Source: Prorocentrum cordatum (taxonomy: Eukaryota > Sar > Dinophyceae > Prorocentrales > Prorocentraceae). From it: a DNA stretch of 64,000 nt. Location of the stretch: positions 537,593 through 601,592 of the forward strand of contig CAUYUJ010014771.1 of NCBI GenBank assembly GCA_963575745.1, in the 5' to 3' direction. Both the position numbers and the translations under genes were made by a program. Shown here in pieces: positions 52,116 through 63,900 of the stretch; the stretch's first letter is position 1, and each line of letters starts with the position of its first letter. The notes below the pieces were generated by a model. That model did no database searches, was not told the DNA's origin, and saw only the letters and a program-made list of their open reading frames with translations.

Positions 52116-54090
52116 CGAGGCGGGAGAAGGAGAAGGAGAAGGAGAGGGCGTTCTAGGAAAACAAGAACCCCGCTCAGGATGTGGGGCACCATGACGTCGG
52201 GGATGGGTCCGTAGCACCCAGGATGGCCCGGAGAGGGTGGGGTCTCCAGGATGGCCCGAAGAGGGCAGGGTCTCCAGGATGGCCCGAAGAGGCTTGGGCA
52301 TACCCTGTCCAGGGGTACCTGTAGCAACCCCAGAGGGTGTCCGTTACTTCCTTGCGGTCGGTCATTTGCCCCAGCGGCCAGGGCTTCGCATAAGCACCTT
52401 GGTGCGAGAGGTGGCTGGAGTGTGTGTGTGTGTGTGGCTTTCCCCTGCTGCAGCGCTGGCATCTCTCCACGCATCGTGCCACTCAGGCAGGAGTTTCGCT
52501 TGCGCGGCTGGTTTCTTCCTCCCCGCCAACCATGCCCGGTTGGCTATGTCCCCCATCGCGGCGGTTCGCTTTGTCCTCGCGTGGGACGTCCCACGCCGGG
52601 CAGCGCTCTCCCTCCTCGCCATCCATGCCCCGATGGCTGTGTGCTTGGGCTGCTATGGCTGGCAGCGCGGCGATCCAACGCGATGCCGCTTGGGGTGCCA
52701 GTTCCGCGTGCCCGCTCCGCCGCTTGGACTTGCTCCGCCCCGTCGCCGCGCGCGAGGCCGCTACCGCCCAAAGTGTGTGGGTGTGTGGGCGTTGGCAGCG
52801 GTGCTTCAGCGCGTTGGACTGCGCCCATCGCCGCCATGGAGATATGCATCCAATACGCAAGGAAGCCTTGCTCATGGAGAGGGGTCCTCGTTTCGCTAAA
52901 TGGCAACGGTGGCCCGTCTTCCTCCTTGAATGGTTGCGCACTTGCCCATCATGTTGTTTCACATCGCACGTGCCTCCTGGAGTGCCTGTGCCACGCGTGT
53001 GTCTCAGCGAGCCCGACCGCCCTCAAGGGGCCCGGGCGCGGGTGACCCCCGCATCGCTGCATCCGCATCCGCATCCGCCCGTGGGCACGCTCGATTCCAG
53101 CCAGAAGATGTGTGTCTAGTTTTCGCTCGGGGTTGCCATTTTTAAGTGGCAGCTGTGCCAGGAATGGGCGCGCGATAGCCGCAGCTGAGGGCGTGAAGAT
53201 AAGTTTGCACATGCTTACGCAGCTTGGATTCGTGTTCTCTTCCGAAGGAGTTACGTGAGAAGCAGGCCCGGTTGGAGGCGTTCAGGGAAGCGAAGAAGGA
53301 GGACTCCCGCAAGTATGGCCACCTCGTCTTGCATCGAGTGATTGTCGCAGCACTTGAAAGGTGTGCCGCGTTCAACGCATCGCATTGGTACATAATGAAG
53401 TCCTCTGCATAAGCCTTACGCATGTTATGCCGTTCTTTGCCCTTCTCACACACTGACCTCAACTATTCCGTGTTGCCCGCAAGTAGTATGTGCATTTATC
53501 CACGTAAGCGAGCGATTCAACAATGCAAGGAGTGGTTTCCGAGTACGGCTCGCCACTCTGCAAGCACACCATATGGCACGCGCGCGTGCGCAGACTTTGC
53601 ACAATTAGGGCAGGTGAGTAAAAAGCGAAGGGGGATGCGATCTGTGGCATCAGTGACAATGACGCCGCTCCGCCAGTCGTTGGTGACGTTTGCAGCCCAG
53701 CTGACCGACCGGGATGTAAGGCGGACTCGAGACAGTAAGGATCCAGTGATGGATTCGAAGAAGACGGTCAATGCTGGAATGTAACGCAGCATAAATGCAA
53801 TCCAGAGGGCGAAGAGGGCGACCGGAGAGACTGAGCATGTGATGTCCACTGTTTCTGCGTGCGTGTGTCCGCCATCGCTTCTATGTGCACATGTCCTTAC
53901 TCTTTCGGCATGTGATATATTGTTAGTTATACACATATACATATATACATCTATTCCTCTTCCTATGTTTTTATAAGCCTGGGCGGGGGGACCCCCCCCC
54001 CAAAACCGGACTCCCGGGATCTGGGGCTTTGGGACCCTCCGGACGGGCCTCGAAGCGGCCCCCCTGGCCTCGCAGGGCGTTTTGCCAAGG
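52116..54090. other. Intergenic; long GC-rich frames but nothing recognised
   Basis: At 52,210-52,290 'aggatggcccgaagagg'-like words repeat four times. From 52,250 to 53,120 three overlapping plus frames of 220-264 codons and minus frames coexist, a sign of composition rather than coding. A small charged frame at 53,224-53,412 ('KELREKQARLEAFREAKKED') could be an exon, but nothing supports it. A C-run and G-run lie near 53,975-54,002. Confidence 0.35.
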
Positions 54091-54680
54091 GTTCCCAGCA
54101 TTCCTAGGGCGATCAGGGGGGTCATCGGAGACGTCTCAGAGACCCCCATGACAGCGCAAGAGCGCTCCAAGAGTGACCGACGTGACCTCAAGATGGCCCA
54201 AGAGGCCTCCAGGACGGCCCCAAAGAGGCCTCCAAGAGCACTCCCAAGAGGCAAGAATCATTGATTTTCTGGTAGTTTTTGGTGAATTTTGGGGTTATCC
54301 TCTTTTCGGCTTCCCGACGCTCCAAGACGGCGGTCTTCTGGGCGTCCGAAGCCACCTGGGAGGCTCCAAAATCACCCCACAATCATCCGAAAGGGCTTCC
54401 AGGCAGTCCAAGAGAGCCCCAAAACGGCACAACACGGGTCCAAGATGGCCCTCAGAAAGCCCCATGGCGGCCCAAGATGGCCCCAAGACACTCTCCGAAG
54501 CATTCCAAATCGTGACCCCGTTGTTCAGGGAGACCGTGGTTGGAGGCAGGGTGGCCCGAGGAAGTCCCCAGAGGCCCCCAGAATACGCCCAGGAGGCCTC
54601 CAGAAGGCCTTAAGAAAGCCTGAGACCATTTTTTTAAGGCCCCCAGAGGCTCTCCCAGGAGGAGCCTCCGCAAATAAACG
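54091..54680. repeat. GGCCCAAGAGGCC-type block, reverse of the GGGGCCTCTTGGG class
   Basis: Imperfect units 'caagatggcccaagaggcct' and 'ccaagagggcccc'-like words over about 590 bases, the complement of the blocks at 18.6, 21.0 and 24.5 kb. Confidence 0.65.
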
Positions 54681-54888
54681 CTGAGGAGGATAGGGAGAAT
54701 GCGCAGGGTATGGCGAACATGAAGAAAAAGAAACATGGAGGAAGGATAACGAATATCATTATCATATCGGCGATGCCGGAAAAGGCAACAAGGAATTATC
54801 GCTAAATTGTCGGCTTCATCTTCCTGCTATTCCGCCTGCAAACCAAACTTCAAGGATCTAGGTGTATGGCGCGAAGCGCCACTGCAGT

Positions 54889-54935
<47 letters not shown>

Positions 54936-55372
54936 ATGTGCATATATATATATATATATATATATTCACATAAATGCATACCTGAAAAATGGGGGGCCCG
55001 CTTAGCAGCTTTCCTTGTGTAGTCCCGGCTCTTGTGCAGTACCGGCTCTTCCCCCTGGGCGGTTCCCGTTGGGATTTTGCAGGTTCCAAGACAGGCCCAG
55101 TGCCTCCTCAGATGGGCCAAGAGGAGCTCTAAGACGATTCCAATGCTCCCCAAGATTTCCGCAGACGCCCCAGATGGGCTCAACTCAATGCGGTCCAAGA
55201 ACCGCCCACTACGGCACACCAGCACAGGTGTTTGCATTCTTATTGCAAGCTCGCATCTTCGGTACCCGGATCGTCTAAGCCAGTCTCAGAAGCACCCGAG
55301 ATCGCCCCCATGCGGCTCACAATCGCCCCGAGACGGCCCCAAGAGAGGCCCAACGACGTCTCCAGCGAGTTT
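54681..55372. other. Intergenic, with TA/TG repeat (54,893-54,965) and CCAAGA-rich tail
   Basis: A (TA)n tract with TG interruptions is followed by duplicated 'cccggctcttgtgcag/taccggctcttcccc'. From about 55,090 the sequence again contains CCAAGA units. Confidence 0.5.
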
Positions 55373-55393
55373 CCACAGCCATTTGGGCTCAAG
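55373..55393 (+). other. Degenerate spliced-leader relict upstream of an ORF
   Basis: Aligned without gaps to the 21-base SL core, 18 bases agree, including AGCCATTT and GGCTCAAG. It lies 38 bases before the ATG at 55,432, a normal 5' UTR length for an SL-bearing mRNA. Confidence 0.6.
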
Positions 55394-55431
55394 AGACGCG
55401 CCAGCCCTTCCACCGAACCCGCGCCGCGGAC

Positions 55432-55977
55432 ATGACGGACTCCTTGCTGGCGCCCGCGCTGATTTCCTGCACGCCGCGGCACGCTGCTGCCCCTGCTCCT
55501 CCTCCATCGCCCGTGGCAGGGGTCTCCAAGGTCCCCACGCCCCGCCTGGCTCGTGGGGATCCTTTGCCCGTGGCGCCCTGCTCCCACAAGGTCCCGCCGC
55601 TGGACTTCGCTGCGGTCGCCGCCTCCAGCCGCCACACACCCACCGACTCCACGAGGGAGGGAACCGACGTGGACCTTCTCTATGAGGAAGCCGAGGCGCT
55701 GAGGCTGCAGACTCCGCCGGACACCGAGAGGAACCCAGCGCCCGTTGAGCACCTGTGGCAGGGTTTGCACCCTGCTGGGCGAAGGACCTACAAGGCCCCA
55801 ATCCTGACGGAATCCATCCTGTTCCACGGCCTGGTCGTGGACCACGCGAGGTCCGCCGCGCGTGGCAGGTCGAAGCGCAGGGCCGCGCGCGACGACAGCT
55901 ACAGCAAAGACGTGCCCTCCCGGAGCGCTGCGACCCCCGCGACCATGGCATCCGAAGCAGGAGCGGAGGCCCCATAG
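55432..55977 (+). CDS. Hypothetical protein, 181 codons, possibly a retroposed gene
   Basis: Uninterrupted frame from ATG to TAG. The N-terminal 60 residues are rich in Ala, Pro and Ser ('AAAPAPPPSPVAGVSKVPTP'). The centre, 'GTDVDLLYEEAEALRLQTPP', 'EHLWQGLHPAGRRTYKAPIL' and 'TESILFHGLVVDHARSAARG', looks like ordinary globular protein, and the tail is basic then Ala-rich. No family is recognised. The ATG was chosen because it is the first after the SL relict. Since an SL cannot be encoded next to its own gene unless it came in by cDNA, the locus is probably a retrogene without introns. Minus-strand frames overlap but read as low-complexity. Confidence 0.45.
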   Translation: MTDSLLAPALISCTPRHAAAPAPPPSPVAGVSKVPTPRLARGDPLPVAPCSHKVPPLDFAAVAASSRHTPTDSTREGTDVDLLYEEAEALRLQTPPDTERNPAPVEHLWQGLHPAGRRTYKAPILTESILFHGLVVDHARSAARGRSKRRAARDDSYSKDVPSRSAATPATMASEAGAEAP

Positions 55978-56640
55978 CGACGTGGGCCGCCGCAGGGGAT
56001 CTGCGCGCGGAGAGCGCCTGGACGCCCCCCGCGCGGTCGCCAGCAGCCCGGCTAATGCCAGGCAGAAATTTGCCAGGCCTGGCAAATGCCAGGCGGCCTT
56101 GGGTTAATACCCGTGCCCAGCCCAGGTTGAGCGTGATGATGTTTTTGAATGCTTGGTGTTGAGCTCGCCTGGCCGTGCCTGACATTTGATGCTGAGCGTG
56201 GAGAGTACTAGCAGCCACGGGCTACGCTTCCTCTGCCGTGCCAAGGCGCGCGGCGGGGGTGGGATGAGGAGGGAGGGGGGGGCACTGCAGAACGGGAGGA
56301 GGGCGGTGGCGTCGTGAAGGAGGATGTGGAAGGGGGGCGTTAGATGATGATGAGGTGGAGCATTGTCTCGGGGTCCCAGCGTGGCTCTCGGCACGCGAGG
56401 CGCATTTAGACGGGCGTTGGCCTGGCATCTGCTACTCTACCGTCGTCTTGACAGCAGCCCGATGGAAAAACAGCACCAACAACACCAACAACAATAAAAA
56501 CAGCAACATCAACAGCAGCAGCAGCAACAGCAACAACACCAACAATCACAACAACAACAACAACAACAACTGCAACATCAGCAGCAAACACAACAATCAT
56601 GTTAATCGCTCCGATATGCCCGAGTGACATTCAACACGTA
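55978..56640. other. Intergenic with a perfect 20-bp palindrome and CAA/CAG-rich tract
   Basis: ATTTGCCAGGCCTGGCAAAT at 56,068-56,087 is a perfect palindrome, flanked by further 'tgccaggc' copies. From 56,462 to 56,600 CAA, CAG and CAC triplets dominate. No gene. Confidence 0.65.
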
Positions 56641-57840
56641 TAGTTCGAACTCGTGGTACCCGCCTTATTCGTCTTCAATCGTACCCCTTTGGTGGTATAT
56701 CTTCCCTACCTGCCACGTGCATTCAGTGCAGCCCCTAGAACAGGGGAAGGGAGGATGCACGGAAGAGAGGGAGGATAATGGAGAATGAGAGAAATTTTCA
56801 GGAGGTGGGCTATGAGCAGAACGCACGGGGCATAACCAGACGGGCACATCGGGCGGGTAGTTCCTCACGGGCGGGTCGGGAAGGCGGGCCCAGGCGGCCG
56901 GGTCGGGCAGGCGGGTTGTTGAAGCGTGAGTCCTGCATCAATCGCGAGGAGGGCTCGAGCGATTGCGCGATTGCCAAGTACATCGTGAGAAAGGCAACAG
57001 CGAGAGCATGAGTCCTGAGTGTTGAGGGCGCGGCGCCTGAACAAATTTCGAGGAAGTCCCACGCGAGAGCACGAGTTTTGGATATATTGTGAGGAAGTCC
57101 CGAGCGAGAGCGCGATGTCTGAATACATTATAAGGAAGTGTCAGGTGGAAACCGTTGTTGTTGCAGCCGGGGGGCCAAGAGCACAGTTTGAGCAGGATGA
57201 ACACAAACAGATGCGAGCCCCGAGGTGGGGCACTTCAAGTGCCGAGTTTACAGGATGCAGTAGGGTAGCGCCACAGTGCTTGTCCACCCCTCCCCGTAGT
57301 GGGACAGACCCGCTTGATCCGGTAGTCCGTCCTTCCGCCCGTAGGGGTGATCAACAACTGTCTTTTCCAGATGTGAGAGTTCTTTAACAGTAGCAACAGC
57401 ACCGACAACAAAACAAACAACGACACCCACAGCAGCACCAACAACAGCACCAATCATTTGAGACTGTTCGCTCTTACCTGCTCGGGCGCCATTCATTGAC
57501 AACGTATATCCCAAACGCTCGGTACCCGCCCTCTTCGTCTTCGATCGTAACCCCTTTTCGATCTTTTCTTCGCCGCGCGAAGTTGGCGCAGCCCCTAAAA
57601 CAGGGGAGGGGAGGACGGATGGATGGGGGACGGAGAAGGATGGAGCATTGGATTAGCAGGAGCAGAACGCACGGCAGAACCAGGCGGGCCCATCGGGCGG
57701 GGAAGCCCTCACTGGCAGGTCGGGGGGGCGGGCTCAAGCGGCCGTGTCGAGAAGGCGGGGTGCCGATGCGAGAATAGCGCGCGAATCGCGAGGACAGCTC
57801 GAGCGATTGCGCGATTCCCAATTGTGAGGAAATATCAGGT
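56641..57840 (-). repeat. Two older copies of the 56-60-kb repeat family
   Basis: 56,641-57,290 and 57,485-57,840 share 'ggtacccgcc.t.ttcgtctt', 'cgatcgta', 'gcagcccctaaaacagggga' and the 'gcgggtcggg..ggcgggc' segment with the younger copies at 58.1 and 59.9 kb. A short unit with 'gaggaagtcccacgcgagag' (about 41-46 bp) is repeated near 57,040-57,140. Confidence 0.7.
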
Positions 57841-58022
57841 GGGAGCCGTTGTGGTTGTGTGGCGGGGCCCAAAAACCCAAGTTGGTGACACCAAACTTCC
57901 CCTGACAAGCAAAAAGGGTGCGAGCCGAGGGGGGGCACTTCAGTTGAACAGCGTAATGGTTACCAGAGGGCGGGCCAACATTTTTACAAATGAGAATTCA
58001 ACAGCAACAGCAACACCAGCAA

Positions 58023-58563
58023 TGGTTGTCCAGAATTCGTTGGTGTGGTTGTTTTTGCCCCGCACGTTCTTGCCAAGGCGCGCATCAGTAAACGCAGCAG
58101 CAATGTGTGTAATATTGTTCGGTTGTTATTGGCTCGCGTGTCATTCATCATTTAACCCCAAGCCCTCGATACCCACCCACTTTGTCTTCGATCGTATCTT
58201 TCTTTGGGGTGTATGTTCCTTGACTGCCACGTGTAGTTGACGCAGCCCCTAACACAAGGGAAGGGAGTGAGGAGGGACGGTTGACTGGGAGAGGGAATGA
58301 TGGAGCGCGAAAGAGATTAGCACGATAGGGGTCAGGAGCAGGAAGAGAAGCGACGTAACCAGAAGTGCGCGTCGGGCGGGCGGACCCCGATGGGAGGGTC
58401 GGGCGGGCGGCCCCAGACGCTGGGTCGAGGGGGCGTGTCGCTGAAGCGTCAGTCCGTATGAATCGCGGGGGGGTCTCAAGCGATAGCTCGATGAGGTCCC
58501 GCGCGAGAGCGCGGTTTTGAATACAATGCGAGGGAATACCCAGGCGGACCCGTTGTTGTTTTA
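58023..58563 (-). repeat. Younger repeat copy 1 (541 bp)
   Basis: Begins TGGTTGTCCAGAATTCG and is about 99% identical to 59,761-60,302 (about five substitutions and a one-base indel by eye). After it the 41-46-bp unit with 'attgtgaggaagt' repeats to about 58,660. Confidence 0.9.
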
Positions 58564-59760
58564 CATTGCGAGGAAGTCTCACGCACGAGCGCGATTCCGG
58601 CATATATTGTGAGGGCGTCCCCCGCGCGAGCGTGATTTGGGAGTACATTGTGAGGAAGTGTTTGGGGGCAGCCGTTGTTGTTGTTGTTGTTGTTGTTGTA
58701 AACCCAGGGTCGGGGGCATAGTTTGGTGACCCTTCATGTTCCCGTTTAAACAAAAGGGTGCGGGCCCCGGGATATTTTTTGACCGAAAAATGTAATGGTT
58801 ACCGGAGGGGGGATCAAAGGTTTTGATTTTCGAGAAATGAGAATTCAAGGGCACCAAAATCAAAAGCAGCAGCAGCCGCAGCACTCACCACTGCTCCCTG
58901 GTAGCCTCCCTCCTCCCCCCCCTTCCCCCCTCCTCCCTCCGACGCTGGGATGGGCTTGTCGCCGTGCGCGAACGGCCCGCACCCCGCCAGAATTCCGCAG
59001 CTGGCGGTGGGCCGCAGCTCATAATGCTCACGGTTTGCTGTGCCCCGCGCCGCAGGCATCAGGCACGGCGCAGTGCCGCCGCGATGTTCCCTTTTGGTTC
59101 TGAATGAATTCGCATAAACTCGCTCCATTCATTGGCTCAGGGTGAAGGGAGAGTGGGCCAGGACGGGGGGGGGGGGGGAAGTGAGGCAAGCGCTGCAAGA
59201 GGGAGGGGGTTGGCGAGAAGTGAGGGGACGGGAGGGTTCCTGGCCAGCTACTTGCCGCACGCGCGCCGACAAGAGGAATGTTATACACATTTCTCGGGGG
59301 CGCGCTGATAGATGGAACCAGGGCTGGATCTTGCCGCCCGAAGGTCCCCACGTTTCCCACGCTGTACGCCAGGAGTGGCCACCAAGGTTGATCATGGCAT
59401 CGGGGGAGTTCTGTTTAGGCAGGGTTGTCTCTTGCCACCCGGGCCGTACATAGGTCTTGGAAGCATTGGATTTTTCAGTCGGCCGAGGGCGTTTTCGCCC
59501 AGCCACTGTCCTTGCGGCAGTGTTGCTGCAATGAGCGGAGGGGAAAGGGGAGAAGGTGGTGGAGGATCTGACGAAGAGGTGAACGAGGGAGGAGAAGGAT
59601 GAGGTGATTGTTTTTGTTGTGCGTCCGCCAGGCAGGACGTGGTGTACTGCGTAGTTGTCAGCCTGCTCCCATTAGCCAGCTCACGGTTTCGAAGTCTAGA
59701 CGTTGGCTGGCCAGACCGACGGAAACGGTCTTGAAGTTTACAACATTACCAGATGTATCT
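58564..59760. other. Sequence between the duplicated copies
   Basis: Holds the short-unit repeat, a (GTT)n run near 58,672-58,698, a G-run (59,165-59,178) and otherwise mixed DNA. Frames overlap in several phases and no gene is recognised. Confidence 0.45.
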
Positions 59761-60302
59761 TGGTTGTCCAGAATTCGTTAGTGCGGTTGTTTTGGCCCCG
59801 CACGTTCTTGCCAAGGCGCGCATCAGTAAAACGCAGCAACAATGTGTGTAATATTGTTCGGTTGTTATTGGCTCGCGTGTCATTCATCATTTAACCCCAA
59901 GCCCTCGATACCCACCCACTTTGTCTTCGATCGTATCTTTCTTTGGGGTGTATGTTCCTTGACTGCCACGTGTAGTTGACGCAGCCCCTAACACAAGGGA
60001 AGGGAGTGAGGAGGGACGGTTGACTGGGAGAGGGAATGATGGAGCGCGAAAGAGATTAGCACGATAGGGGTCAGGAGCAGGAAGAGAAGCGACGTAACCA
60101 GAAGTGCGCGTCGGGCGGGCGGACCCCGATGGGAGGGTCGGGCGGGCGGCCCCAGACGCCGGGTCGAGGGGGCGTGTCGCTGAAGCGTCAGTCCGTATGA
60201 ATCGCGGGGGGGTCTCAAGCGATAGCTCGATGAGGTCCCGCGCGAGAGCGCGGTTTTGAATACAATGCGAGGGAATACCCAGGCGGACCCGTTGTTGTTT
60301 TA
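59761..60302 (-). repeat. Younger repeat copy 2 (542 bp)
   Basis: Duplicate of 58,023-58,563, offset by about 1,739 bases. It breaks off in 'gttgttgtttta' and joins a sequence with 'caacatgcagttgtgagt', a relative of the boundary box of the 77-bp composite. Confidence 0.9.
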
Positions 60303-60800
60303 TATTCGGGGCCAACAACATGCAGTTGTGAGTAACGCAGGGCAGGTGTGCCGAAGGAGGGGCGCCCCCTATAGGGCCACGGGAGACATGGGCGGTCGAA
60401 ATGGGCGTGGTCAGGCACACGAGCCTTGCCATTTGGGTTTTCTGTGGAGCTCCCTGTGGGGCCTCCTGTGGAAATCCTGCAGAATTTGAAAGGCGCGGCA
60501 GGGTAGAGCGACATGAGCCGACGACTGCATACGATTTTCTTCGTAGTCGCCTTCTGTGGAGGTCCCATGGGGCTTGAAAAATCGTGGCCGGGGCAAGCGA
60601 AATGAGCCCACGACTGCATGCCGACTCTTGCATTTTGGCCTTCTGTAGAGCTCCCTGTGGAGTCTCCTGTGGAACTCCTATAGGGTTTGATAAGCGTGGC
60701 AGGGGCGAGCGAAATGAGCCCGCGACTGCATGCGGACTTGTTGATTTCGGCCTTCATGGAGCTCCTGTGGGGTATGAAAAGCGTGGTATGGGCGAGCACT
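60303..60800 (+). repeat. Tandem repeat of about 87-113 bp
   Basis: 'gcgacatgagcc.acgactgcat' recurs near 60,508, 60,595 and 60,708. Between them are 'ccttctgtggagctccctgt' and 'ggggcctcctgtggaa..cc' words. The array ends just before the right-edge ORF. Confidence 0.75.
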
Positions 60801-60912
60801 TTAAGGGTAGCTCTTTGGGAGATGTTACAGTATCGGGAGCATAGCTCGCGCGCCGTTGCCTTTGGCCCAAGGCACGCGCGCCCTATTTGCCCGGACACCG
60901 CGAGTGTTCGCT

Positions 60913-63900
60913 ATGTGCTGGAAAGATCATTACATCGATCTTATCCTATCTTACTCATCCACCCCTCATACTGTACCTTCACAGCAGAGCGATGGATGCA
61001 ATTTGCCAGGCTATATGCCATATTTGAGCTACCAGGCTCACTTTCGACTTGGTAGCGGAGCTGGCCGCACTCTCGTGTGGTCAGCTCTTGCTCTTCTTAG
61101 CCTCATATTCTTCGGCACGATCTTCGTGACTACCTACCACCCTGCGCCACTACTCCCAGTACGTTTACGAGGATCTATCCAAGAGCAAGAAGCAACACGA
61201 GAGGTACGACGTCTAGACGACCAGACTGGTACCATATACGCTTCATCATTGCGTTACCACCAACCGCTCGGCAACGAGCCAACAGCGCAATACTTGAAGC
61301 AGGGGCGGGGAGACCCGCCAGACAGAGCGCCTCGAAGACTCGACAAGGCGCTACCCCAGCGCGACAACGCGCATCATAACCGTCCTTCGTTACACATTCT
61401 CGGGCTAGTCGTTTTCGCTATTATATGGTTCGCGCTGGGGGCAGCAATCGGACACATGCGTCGTGGAGAAAACAGCACCGATGGGCAAACACATGGCCCA
61501 TATCGGGACCCTCAAGGTAATGTACCTTTTCGTGAGTACATCTACGAGGTCAACGCATGGCTCAACGTTACAAGCGGACGTATGACGCCACAGGCCCAAG
61601 CGGCCGCAATACAACGCGGCCTAGGTGGCCTGGCGAGGACACTCGCCATGAGGGTACCGGCTGACATTATCAACTATGGTGCTGGCATTGATGGGGTCCA
61701 CACAGACCCAGTGACCTACATCATGTTCCTCCTAAGCATGAAGTTCGAACGCCTGGAAGATGAGCGACAGCTCACTTCCGGCACACAACTCATCGACTTC
61801 CACGTGCCTCACGGGGAACGAATCGATGTCACCCTTACCCGATTCGAAATGGCCCGACTTGAGGCACAGTCGGTGGGATTCGACCTTCCCAACTTCCAAC
61901 TGCTAACCACTATCCTATTCCGCGCCTTAGGCGTCGGCAACCAGCGAGCCATGCAACTCTTACAGCCACTCAATCACCAAATGCCCCGAACACAACAACA
62001 GTATGATGAGTTGCTGGAGAGGATGCGTTCGATAGGCCACCTATCCGAACGGTCTCCTGGTAACATAGGATCTGTGTTTGGAAGGGGAAGGGGATCTGGT
62101 AGTGGAAATTTCTACACTACCTTGACCACTGAAGCCCAGCCTGGAAACGGGCCCTCAAGCATATGGGCCGATGACCCAGGAGAATCCACTGCTTCATTAG
62201 CAGGGGATCGATCACAACCAAGCTGGGCAACCAGCCCTCCTTCTAGAGAACCACAACCACACCGTTCTTTGTGGGGGGAATCAAACCCCCTAACCGACGG
62301 TGTATCCACCTACTTGGGAGACGAGGATTTCGACTCCGGCACCGATACAGACACTATATCATCAGATGGTGTTGAAGCTTTAGATTGGTCAGATATTATG
62401 AATATGGATAACGACAATCAGCGTGCTGAGCATTTGTTCCGGTTATTACAACAGGCTAAACGAAGGTGGAGGAGGTTCACACGAAAACCAGTGCGTCGTG
62501 TTAGAAGGAGGACACGTAGAAGTTTTAAAGGAAAGGGTAAAGGCAAGCGAGGTCGTCGGAGGTTGAACGGACGAGGTATCGCGGCATTTCTCCAGAAGAG
62601 GCTCTCAGATGAACAACACGATGAGATGTTCTTTGGGGGAAAAGGCCGTGGTAAAGGCCGTAGAGAGACCTCAGGTAAAGGCAAAGGTCGGCGAGGAAAC
62701 CCGCGAGGTAGAGACGGCCAGGTTCTCAAATGCCATGAATGTGGTAGTTCCGATCATCTTGTGCGAGATTGTCCAGTGAAGGGAAATGGAAAGGGCAGGT
62801 CGACCGAAGTCCATTTTGGCTCAAGTGAACCATCCATTGAATATCTGAGCCTCCAGGACTTTGAGGCTATGGAGCAGATATTTTTCACTTGGGTTGTTGG
62901 CATGGACAACGTCGACGAGCTCGAAGCGTATGGTCATGGATTGTACGCGTACTACCTCGAGTACGTCCGCCGGTTCGTTATGGGCAGTAACGAGCTTACT
63001 CCCGTGGAACACGGTACGCTGGGAAACCAGCCTCTTTCTTTCTACGACTGGATGTTCGGGAACCCAGGCAACATCATGGCCTACGAGAGCGACGACGAGG
63101 ACACCACTATAGAGGCTTCGCCTTCCGAGGTTCAACGGAACCTCGAACCTCCGCCCGAAATCCCGCCTGGAAACAGGCCGTCTCTGATGGGAGAATATCC
63201 CCAGACCACTGAAGACTTAATTGAAATGGAGTCTCAGGCATTTGTTCAGGCCTTCATTGCAGGCGAACCAGATACTCCGCTCATACCTCCTGGTTCGCTT
63301 GCTCCAGGCGAATATGGACCACGCACCCTTTTGCAGACCCTCATGAGGATGCATGAGATACTTATAACTGGTTATCCTGAGAGTCAAGAACATATCGAAG
63401 CTGACATTATGACAGAACAGGATACTGATGCTTGCGGTAGCTCAGAGCTATTGCTGGCAGCTCTGATACTCATTGACAGCGTGCATCCTCAGGACGTGCA
63501 GAGACACTTGATATATTCCCGTGGTAGATGGCGTAATGCTCTAGAAATGGCTATTGCCATGCGCGGTCATGATCTTCCTCCGCCAGGATGGGGTCTCCAG
63601 GCGGTGGGAATGAGGCCAAACCATACGGCCATGCGTAACATTGCTGGGCAGCCTGTGCTCGGCAACGAGCCTGAGCCGACAACAGTGCCTCCTACTCCGG
63701 GACAGCCGAGCGACGCACAGACGCCGGCTATGCAGGGAAACCTGCCTGTACCAGATACGCCAATGGCCATCATCATCGGTAGTTCGACATCAGAAGAAGT
63801 AGAAGGCGATGGTTGCGGGTTAGATGAGGATGACGTCACCATCCTCATGATGGACGTGAATGGTGAGGAAGAGGTTGACTTCGATCCTGATGAGTCTGAA

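Noticed and set aside
52251-53119. Gene encoding a 220-264-residue protein
   Set aside because: Three plus frames and several minus frames are open together; no motif and no SL or splice signal.
53224-53412. Short exon with charged helix
   Set aside because: 62 codons without a recognisable family or splice context; could be chance.
58023-60302. LTR pair of a small retrotransposon
   Set aside because: No target duplication, no primer site, and the right copy ends in another repeat; treated as a duplication.
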